DNA from: Planctomycetota bacterium
GTDB taxonomy: Bacteria; Planctomycetota; Planctomycetia; Pirellulales; Thermoguttaceae
Assembly (NCBI GenBank): GCA_021784975.1
Contig: JAJYGU010000236.1
Coordinates: forward strand, 1 to 8,629
DNA length: 8,629 nucleotides
Direction of reading: 5' to 3'
Shown: positions 1 to 6,000 of the stretch, one piece after another
How positions within the stretch are numbered: the stretch's first letter is position 1
How the letters are laid out: every line of letters begins with the position of its first letter
Position numbers and translations under genes: made by a program
The notes under the pieces: generated by a model
The model's input: only the letters and a program-made list of their open reading frames with translations
Databases searched by the model: none
Told to the model about the DNA's origin: nothing

Positions 1-1303
1 GTATCATGGCGATGTTGCCCAGGTGGCAGAGGCTGGCCGTGCGGTGCCCGATCTCTACGCACTCGACCGGGTCTCGCCGCGACTTCACGCAGTCGAGAAA
101 ACTGCGGGCGTGGTCGGGCGAATAGTATCGCGGGGAGTTCTCGAGGCGGCTTGGCACACTGACGGGCAGATGGATCTCGTCGGGCTTGATTTTCGAGTCT
201 TTCAGCGACCGTGGCGAGGTGGAAACGCCGGAGTAGGCGAACTCGACCCAGCCCTCCGTCCCCTCAAAGCGGACGCCGAAGCCGCGTTTAGTCGTCTTGC
301 AGATCAGCTCGACGCCGTTGGCATAGCGGGCACGGAAATTGACCTTGGTGGCGGTGGTAAACAGGCTGCCCGGCTCGGGAAACTCCGCCCCCAGGTCTTC
401 GAACTCCACCGGGCCGCTTCGATCGGCGCCCACGCCCCATTGGGCGATCCCATTGCTGTGGCAGCCGAAGTTGGTCGTCTGCCCGCCCGAGTAGTCCGCG
501 ATAAAGCGGAAGCGGTACAGGCAGCGGTCGATGTGATAGGGGGCGTCGGGCGCCGGACCGAGCCACATTGGGTAATCAAAACCTACCGGCACCGGCATGG
601 GCTTCCAGCCCGGCCCGGGGCTCTTGGCATTGTTTTCGGCCACCTCGGTGACGATTCGCTGGAGCTGCCCGATGCGGCCGTTGCGGACCAGCTCGCAGGC
701 GAAGCGGGCAGCGGGGCTGGAGCGGTACATCGAGCCGGTTTGCAGCACCCGTTGGTATTTTCGCACCGCCTTGACCATCGCCTGGCCTTGCCGGACGGTC
801 AGCGATAGCGGCTTCTCGCAATAGATGTCCTTGCCGGCCTTGGCCGCCGCGATGGCGATGAGCGCGTGCCAGTGGTCGGGGACGATGATCACCACGGCGT
901 CGATATCGCGGCGTCCGAGCACTTCGCGAAAGTCGTTGTAGGCATCGCAGCCCTTGTAGCTGCCCAGGCCGGTCTTCTTGGCATAGTAGGCGTTCACAAA
1001 GTCCTGGCCCGGCTTGCGGCCGAGGAACTGTTGAGGGGTGCGGTAGCCGTGGCTGGCGGTGTTGACGTCACAGACGGCCACTACCTGCACGTCGTCGTGC
1101 TGCAAGAAAGCGGGCAGGTCCACTGTACTCTGGTTGCCCAAGCCAATGAAGGCCGCATGGATCCGGTTGCTCGGCGCGGCTGCGGCCAAGACCGAGGCCG
1201 GCACGAGGCTGGGCAGCCCGCACGCGCCCGCAGCCAGTGCGGTGCGACCAAGGAAGCTGCGGCGCGTGACGCGGGTGGCCGCCGTTTTGTGCATGCTGCT
1301 CAT
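1..1303 (-). CDS. Gfo/Idh/MocA family oxidoreductase, Tat-exported (C-terminus beyond window)
   Basis: The minus-strand frame is open from ATG 1303 to the window edge, giving 434 codons without a stop. The N-terminus carries a twin-arginine leader (RRSFLG at residues 14-19, then an Ala-rich stretch to about residue 43), so the protein is probably exported folded. A Rossmann dinucleotide-binding fold follows, with the loop GLGNQ at residues 54-58 and the strand-end Asp79. The family signature EKPLS is at 163-167, and Lys164 is the residue usually assigned to catalysis or cofactor contact. The later segments (YPMWLGPAP, a DRCLYRF block and an NFGCHSNG block) are typical of secreted planctomycete members. 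Such proteins are NAD(P)-dependent sugar or inositol dehydrogenases or related enzymes; the substrate cannot be read here. The start is supported by AGAGGAG at 1313-1319, 9 nt upstream. An in-frame ATG at 1294 is a poorer alternative. Confidence 0.93.
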   Translation of the reverse strand, partial: MSSMHKTAATRVTRRSFLGRTALAAGACGLPSLVPASVLAAAAPSNRIHAAFIGLGNQSTVDLPAFLQHDDVQVVAVCDVNTASHGYRTPQQFLGRKPGQDFVNAYYAKKTGLGSYKGCDAYNDFREVLGRRDIDAVVIIVPDHWHALIAIAAAKAGKDIYCEKPLSLTVRQGQAMVKAVRKYQRVLQTGSMYRSSPAARFACELVRNGRIGQLQRIVTEVAENNAKSPGPGWKPMPVPVGFDYPMWLGPAPDAPYHIDRCLYRFRFIADYSGGQTTNFGCHSNGIAQWGVGADRSGPVEFEDLGAEFPEPGSLFTTATKVNFRARYANGVELICKTTKRGFGVRFEGTEGWVEFAYSGVSTSPRSLKDSKIKPDEIHLPVSVPSRLENSPRYYSPDHARSFLDCVKSRRDPVECVEIGHRTASLCHLGNIAMI

Positions 1304-1312
1304 GGAACAAGG

Positions 1313-1319
1313 CTCCTCT
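1313..1319 (-). promoter_or_regulatory. Ribosome-binding site of the oxidoreductase gene
   Basis: The minus strand reads AGAGGAG here, 9 nt before ATG 1303. This favours that ATG over the one nine bases further in. Confidence 0.75.
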
Positions 1320-1338
1320 GCGGGTCTGCTTGGGCGTG

Positions 1339-1374
1339 ATCGGTCAATTATTACGTCTACCGTACTTGACCGAT
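1339..1374. promoter_or_regulatory. Perfect 9-bp dyad upstream of the oxidoreductase gene (possible operator)
   Basis: ATCGGTCAA at 1339-1347 and its exact reverse complement TTGACCGAT at 1366-1374 are separated by 18 bp. The inner part contains AATAAT on the minus strand, which resembles a -10 box, but no convincing -35 box sits at the right distance. The position, 36-71 bp upstream of the start codon, fits a regulator-binding site for the oxidoreductase. Function is inferred from symmetry and position only. Confidence 0.4.
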
Positions 1375-1407
1375 GGCCGCGGAGCAAGGGGCTGCGGTGC
1401 GGCATCG

Positions 1408-1441
1408 TCCCCTCTCCCTCCGGGAGAGGGCAGGGTGAGGG
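1408..1441 (-). repeat. 34-bp palindromic repeat, copy 1 (inverted relative to copy 2)
   Basis: The core CCCTCTCCC-TCC-GGGAGAGGG can form a hairpin and is followed by CAGGGTGAGGG. The 34 bases are the exact reverse complement of 2993-3026. It looks like a REP-type intergenic element. It lies between the unnamed 138-residue gene and the oxidoreductase gene and could act as a terminator-like hairpin, but no T-run follows. Confidence 0.85.
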
Positions 1442-1479
1442 TGAAGCGGGAGTCGCTCTGCATCGCCAACAAAGCGTTT

Positions 1480-1896
1480 TCAGTCGCCGCGAAACCTCAG
1501 GTGGATGTGTGCCTGACCCTGCGCCTTTCGTGCAAACTGAATGAGAGCATCAAGCTGCTCCACTACCGGTCGTGCGTCCACTTTCGTAACGGCGGCTTCG
1601 TAAAGTCGAATGGTCTCTTCTTGCAAGCCCGCGAGTCTGGCCTGTTCGAGCTGCTGAATCGCCAGCTTTCGGAACGATTCATTGGTGACTCTGGTCCGCA
1701 TGGCCTCCAGTTCTGAGATCAACTGCGGAATCTGAATCTGATTGAAGATCGTGTCGTCATACGGATCGATGGATCTAAGCAAGACTGTCGTCTCGATGTC
1801 CGGTAGGAAGAGGAGATGGCTAAAGTGATTCTTTGTATCAAACAATTCCTCCTTGCCCTCTCCGGCCTCATCCTCAAGTACGACGTCCACTCCCAT
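1480..1896 (-). CDS. Conserved-looking hypothetical protein, 138 residues
   Basis: I do not recognise a named family. The frame gives a soluble, acidic-to-neutral protein with no signal peptide or membrane segment. Visible blocks are an N-terminal MGVDVVLEDEAGEG strand-turn, IDPYDDTIFNQ around residues 43-53, a long charged helical stretch (QLISELEAMR through the Glu/Gln-rich EQARLAGLQEET), and a C-terminal IHLRFRGD that looks like a closing beta strand. The sharp motifs DPYDDTxFN and LRFxGD suggest a genuine conserved family. The chosen start ATG 1896 has GAAGG 9 nt upstream. ATG 1902 and TTG 1920 are in frame but have poorer spacing. It is the last of four small minus-strand genes, 128 nt after the DUF2442 gene, so cotranscription is possible but unproven. 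Confidence 0.72.
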   Translation of the reverse strand: MGVDVVLEDEAGEGKEELFDTKNHFSHLLFLPDIETTVLLRSIDPYDDTIFNQIQIPQLISELEAMRTRVTNESFRKLAIQQLEQARLAGLQEETIRLYEAAVTKVDARPVVEQLDALIQFARKAQGQAHIHLRFRGD

Positions 1897-1952
1897 CTGC
1901 ATAGACCTTCGCTTATGCAATCACGCGTCAGGAGAGGTCAGAACGATTTTCG

Positions 1953-1995
1953 CGAGGAATCGGGGTGCGCGCCCGGAAGAACAGCCCCGACCTCG
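1953..1995. terminator. Weak candidate hairpin after the DUF2442 gene
   Basis: CGAGGAATCGGGG at 1953-1965 pairs with CCCCGACCTCG at 1985-1995, apart from a 2-nt bulge, leaving a 19-nt loop. It lies just downstream of the DUF2442 stop codon on the minus strand. No U-run follows in that direction, so it may only slow or protect transcript ends. Confidence 0.25.
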
Positions 1996-2024
1996 TTCTT
2001 CCCCCAAAGCCTTCTTGCGAGAGG

Positions 2025-2390
2025 CTACTCCATTTTGATCCCCGGAGTCGCAAGCGAGCCGGTTCCGGCGGCCGTCGCTTCCGTTTCCATCCACGCCGGC
2101 GTCAGACCTTTATAAAGGACGTCGGGATCGATGTCCGCTCCGTTCTCCCAGACGATGGTGCCCAGTCGCGGGTCAACCTTCACCGCGCGAAAGACTTCGG
2201 GGTGGTTACGAATGGGCTCAAACATGGGCCCGCGGAGGTATGGTTCCAGATCTACGTCTCGCATCGTGCCGTCGGTAAAACGCAATCGCACCCGAAACCT
2301 CTCCAACGGCTCGACCGCCTGAATTCGAACCAGTTTTCGAATTTTCTTGCATTCCTGTTGGTTTTCAGTCCAGAGGCTCAATGGTTTCAA
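2025..2390 (-). CDS. DUF2442 domain protein
   Basis: The 121-residue frame contains a clear DUF2442 core from about residue 20 to 101: VRIQAVEPL, the strand pair RVRLRFTDGTMRDVDLEPYL, the HPEVFRAVKVD segment, then GTIVWENGADIDPDVLY and a C-terminal GLTPAWME. DUF2442 proteins are small and are often found with toxin-antitoxin modules; their biochemical role is not settled. The first start in the frame is TTG 2390, with no good Shine-Dalgarno sequence, and no ATG or GTG precedes the domain. The true start is therefore uncertain. The tail after PAWME (about 18 residues, Ala/Thr/Gly-rich) looks like a non-conserved extension. Only 43 nt separate it from the hicA stop, so it may be the third gene of the hicBA transcript. 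Confidence 0.82.
   Translation of the reverse strand: MKPLSLWTENQQECKKIRKLVRIQAVEPLERFRVRLRFTDGTMRDVDLEPYLRGPMFEPIRNHPEVFRAVKVDPRLGTIVWENGADIDPDVLYKGLTPAWMETEATAAGTGSLATPGIKME
2322..2343. promoter_or_regulatory. 8-bp perfect inverted repeat at the head of the DUF2442 gene
   Basis: AATTCGAA (2322-2329) and TTCGAATT (2336-2343) flank a 6-bp spacer. The repeat lies just before the codons for the conserved domain. It could be an operator, an RNA hairpin affecting translation, or chance in an AT-richer patch. If translation starts at TTG 2390 it is inside the coding region. Confidence 0.35.
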
Positions 2391-2433
2391 GTGGGAGGTA
2401 CCGTCTGGCCCGATCTGCCGCGATCAGCTCTTC

Positions 2434-2649
2434 CTACAAATCTTCCGGCCTCAACCCGGTGTGTTTCGCAATCCTGGCGAGCATCCGCGGTCCAATCTCT
2501 TCCCGATCGTGGAATGCAAAGATGTAATCGCTCCATCCCTGCCGAGAAAGCACGCGATGAGAACCCTTCCCTTCACGTTTGACCGACCAACCGATTTGAA
2601 TCATGGCGCTGAGAACCTGCGGGGCCTTTGTCGATGGCCACTGACTCAT
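2434..2649 (-). CDS. hicA: HicA family toxin (mRNA interferase)
   Basis: This 71-residue protein matches the HicA double-stranded-RNA-binding-like fold in length and pattern: an N-terminal helix (APQVLSAMIQIGW), then KREGKGSHRVLS with the conserved catalytic His31, a strand (SDYIFAFHD), and a closing helix IGPRMLARIAKHTGL. HicA toxins cleave mRNA and are neutralised by HicB. The ATG overlaps the TGA of hicB in an ATGA junction (2646-2649), the usual sign of translational coupling. The antitoxin gene comes first here, which is one of the two known gene orders. The toxin looks intact, with its His present. Confidence 0.9.
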   Translation of the reverse strand: MSQWPSTKAPQVLSAMIQIGWSVKREGKGSHRVLSRQGWSDYIFAFHDREEIGPRMLARIAKHTGLRPEDL

Positions 2650-2846
2650 GGTGCGAAGACGAACAGTTCGTCCAATTCTGGAATGGACTCACCATGGTCA
2701 AGCCGATCGGCAACCGCGCGTAGCGCCAAAGCTTGGACCTTTGAAACGGCCTCCTCCCGGCTCTGCCCGTACACCATCGCTCCCGGTAGTTCGGGAACCT
2801 CGGCAATCCATCGACCGTCTTCTTCCCGATCGACTTCGATTTTCAC
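2646..2846 (-). CDS. hicB: HicB family antitoxin, short form
   Basis: The 66 residues form the HicB partial RNase H-like domain: KIEVDREEDGRWIAEVPELPG with the family pattern of a strand, a D/E-rich turn and the PELPG loop, then YGQSREEAVSKVQALALR as the helix. There is no C-terminal helix-turn-helix or ribbon-helix-helix segment, so this antitoxin probably blocks HicA but may not bind DNA by itself. Translation starts at GTG 2846; a perfect AGGAGG (2855-2860) lies 8 nt upstream. An ATG directly after that site is out of frame and hits TGA at once. It overlaps hicA by 4 nt and is the first gene of the operon. Confidence 0.9.
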   Translation of the reverse strand: MKIEVDREEDGRWIAEVPELPGAMVYGQSREEAVSKVQALALRAVADRLDHGESIPELDELFVFAP

Positions 2847-2854
2847 GTTAGCAT

Positions 2855-2860
2855 CCTCCT
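2855..2860 (-). promoter_or_regulatory. Ribosome-binding site fixing the GTG start of hicB
   Basis: A full AGGAGG on the minus strand sits 8 nt before GTG 2846. It decides the start, because no in-frame ATG is available there. Confidence 0.8.
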
Positions 2861-2908
2861 TCGGACAGGGCGATCCACCTCCAAAGCGACACCACTTCCA
2901 CCACGCTT

Positions 2909-2937
2909 ATTCTTGCGGCCGAGTGGGGTGTTGTCAA
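2909..2937 (-). promoter_or_regulatory. Sigma-70-like promoter of the hicBA operon
   Basis: The minus strand has a consensus -35 TTGACA (2932-2937), a 17-bp spacer and a -10-like AAGAAT (2909-2914, 4 of 6 matches). It lies about 60 bp upstream of the hicB start. A short dyad CGCA-N5-TGCG (2942-2954) adjoins the -35 box and could be a regulator site. Confidence 0.55.
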
Positions 2938-2992
2938 CATTCGCAGCATATGCGAGCCTACAACTTACGACGGATCGCCGTCTTACAAGGGC

Positions 2993-3026
2993 CCCTCACC
3001 CTGCCCTCTCCCGGAGGGAGAGGGGA
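2993..3026 (+). repeat. 34-bp palindromic repeat, copy 2
   Basis: This is the exact reverse complement of 1408-1441, with core CCCTCTCCCGGAGGGAGAGGG. It lies between the hicB promoter and the 3' end of the large glycosidase-like gene. With copy 1 it brackets the whole small-gene cassette. Confidence 0.85.
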
Positions 3027-3037
3027 ACCGATTTGGC

Positions 3038-3060
3038 CCTCTCCTCGACGGAGAGGGGGA
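3038..3060. repeat. Degenerate third copy of the palindromic repeat; possible terminator hairpin
   Basis: CCCTCTCCTCGACGGAGAGG plus trailing Gs resembles the 34-bp repeat with a changed loop, 12 nt after the intact copy. It can fold into a stable GC-rich stem just downstream of the stop codon of the large minus-strand gene. It lacks a T-run, so a termination role is only possible. Confidence 0.55.
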
Positions 3061-3077
3061 CCACTTTGCGGCGCACG

Positions 3078-6000
3078 CTAAGGATGGATCACAATGTCCA
3101 GCGGCTTGCCGCTCTGCGGCAGCTCGATGCGCTCTCGGCGCGCGTCGAAATTCTTCCACGGCCGGCCGTTGATCTCGACCGCGGCGATCTGCTTGCCTTC
3201 CGGCAAGCGGACGCAAAGCCAGAGATGCTTGGGCGGATTCCGCGTCGGCGGCTTGACGTGGGCTATGACAATCTTCCTGGGGACTGTCCCGATTTTTGTG
3301 GCAGGAGGCCACAAAAATGGGACTGTCCCCTTCTGCGTATTCCGCTCCGCCCGCATCGAAAACCCAACCGGTCCGAAGAGTGAATTGACGCGATCCACCC
3401 GAACGCCCGGCCCGGAGGCCAGCCACCGTCGCGGCACTCCGGCCGCCAGCAGCAGGTCGTCGCCCGCCTCCAACACGAGCATATCGCGGATGCGGTTCAC
3501 CAACCGGGCTTCGTCGGGACTCTTGTAGAATGGCCCGGAGGCGTGCTGCCACTCGCGAAACTCTTCGGTCAGCGCATGTACCTCGGGATACAGGCAAGCC
3601 ACCAGGCCGTTGTAGATGCCGCGAATGGCCGCGGGGATCTCGTTCCGCTCGAGATACACGAGGATCGGGTTCTGCAGGTTGGCCTGGAACACCATGCCGC
3701 CCTGACTGAACCAGTAGCGGTCGTCGGTGAAGCCGTGGACGTTGAAGCCCCCCGAACTGGAGAGCGTAAGATTGTCCTCCCAATCGTCGAGCACCCAATT
3801 GGCCAGCGGCGATTGCGGATCAAAGAGCCCCAGATTCAGGAAGATCATCGGGCCATAGAGCACTTCGCGGGTGGCCGACAGCCGGAAGCAGGGGACTGGT
3901 CCATTTTTCGGCCAGAGGACGCTATTTGCCGACGAAGCGTTGGCCGAAAACATGGACCTGTCCCCTTTCGGCACGGGAACCGGTCCATTTTTCGGCGCGA
4001 GGACGCTTTTTGCCGACGAAGCGTTGGCCGAAAACATGGACCTGTCCCCTTTCGGCACGGGAACCGGTCCATTTTTCGGCGCGAGGACGCTTTTTGCCGA
4101 CGAAGCGTTGGCCGAACACATGGGCCTGTCCCCTATCGGCCGATGATACCGGCTATAGTATTGCACCCGCAGCGGCCCGAAATAGCGAAACCGCTGATAG
4201 GGCCGCGTCGGTACGCACGGCGAGTAGGTGCCGTCGCGCATCCGCACCACCGGGGTCAACTCCGTCGCCCGCACTACGGCGGCGCGAAAGTCGTCGCGGT
4301 AGGCGGCGGCTTGCCGACCCAGCCGCTCCGCGTCGGGGTGATAAATCTCCCGCATAGCCGCCGCCATGTCGATCATGCCCGCCACGCAATAGGCGTTCAC
4401 CGAAAACCAGTATCCCCAATCGGAATTGTCTTCCAGGTGTCCAGCGGGCAGCAGTCCGTATTCCAGCACGCGGTTTCCCTGGAGGTCGGTCTTCTTGGTC
4501 GTCGCCCGTTGCCGCTCGATCCATTCGACTGCCTTGAGCATGTGTGGCAGGGTGGCCTTGAGCCATTCGGCGTCGCGGGTGTAGAAGTAGTGCCGGGCCA
4601 GGGTCCACAACACGGTGCCGTGATCGAGGCCGTAGTTGTGAGCCGTGTAATCATATTCGTCGTCGACGCGGGCGCCGTGCAAGACGCCGTCGTGCGGTTC
4701 GAGGTAGTTGCCGGGGAACGAGCGGCTGCCCTGCAATTCGGTGAGTGTCTTGAGGTATTGCGTGGCCCGTTGGGTGTCGCCGAGGGCGTCCAGAAGGAGC
4801 ACCTGGAAACAACACTCGTTGGCAAACAGTTGGTACCCAAAGCTGGCGGCCGGGACCATATACAGGCCGCTCTTCGGGTCCTTGGTGGTGCTGATGTGGA
4901 TGTGCGGAATCAGCGCGCGGGCCAAGTCGTTGAACTGCGGCTCGGGGGTGGTGAAACGCGTGGTCTTGGCAATCATGGCCCGCCAATAGTCCGCCACCCG
5001 CTGGCGCTGTCGGGCATAGCCGAGCGATTCCAGCCGTGCCGCGTCGTCATCGCCCAAGTCGGACACAAACGGGATGCAGACCGCCAGGGTTTCCATTCCG
5101 CCGGCAGGCACGCCAAATTGCGCGACGACGCGGTTGTCGGCCAGCCTGGTCTCGGCCCCAGTGGGCGGAAGCACCACCATCCGCAGCCGGCGGGCGTCGG
5201 CCTGGGCGTAGACGCGATGATTGGCGAGCAAGAGCTTTTCGCGCGGCTCGATCGACAGCACGCAGGCCGCCCGCGCCGCTTCGTTTCCGGGGTTGTGAAC
5301 CCGCAGTTGCATCATGAGCACGGCCGGCGTCTGCTCGCTGCGCCGCGGATCGTTGGGATCCAAGGGACCCTCGAGCAGGGTGGCGAAGGCTTCTTCTTCA
5401 TAGTGCAGCCCGTCGCACTGCCAGCGGTTGATGACGATCGGCAGGCAGTCCTCGGCGATCGCCACCTGGGCCTTGTGGTCTTCGCGATAGTACGGGACCG
5501 CGCCGGCGCCGGCCCGCATGGTGCCGAGGCGGAAGCGGATCACGTCGCCCGGCCACTGGAGGCGCTTCAGTTCGGCCCCCTTGGCCTTGGTCTCGCTCTT
5601 GCCGAAAAAGACGTCGCCGCCGTATTCCACGGCGAACTTTTGCCAGCTTGCGTCGGCGGCCACCGGCAGATACACTCGGTCGCCATTCTGCCGGACCCAG
5701 GGATCTAGCGGCGGTATCTCCCGGCTGGCCCGTTGGAAGGTCTGCTCCGGCTCGTGGGGGATCTCGTCGCGGATCGTGCGGCCGCGAGCTGGATAGTCGG
5801 CCGAAAAGTGGCGCGGATCATCGACCTTGGCCACCAGGGCGCACAGGTCGGGGACATAGATCGGCCCGCGCTCCAGGTCGAGCGTGCTGAAGGAGAACGT
5901 GCGGTTGGCCGGGGACTGGCTCATTTTTCGGCCGGTTTCGCCAGATCCCTGGTACACGCCTAAAGGCCGAAAAATGTGCCTGTCCCCTTGGGCCTGAACC

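Noticed and set aside
23..808. Open frame of 261 codons on the plus strand
   Set aside because: It is antisense to the Gfo/Idh/MocA gene, whose motifs (RRSFLG, GLGNQ, EKPLS) are clear on the minus strand.
2368..2436. Readable codons directly after the hicA stop (EELIAADRARRYLPLE...)
   Set aside because: HicA proteins of this type normally end at this point, so the TAG looks like the real stop. The 22 sense codons are probably chance.
3891..4142. CRISPR-like array
   Set aside because: The 84-bp units are contiguous with no unique spacers, and they are themselves inverted-repeat elements translated in frame.
3543..5708. Open frame of 721 codons on the plus strand
   Set aside because: It lies wholly antisense to the glycosidase-like gene. 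Its translation is His/Arg/Gly/Val-rich without domains, as expected for the complement of GC-rich codons, and it has no convincing start context.
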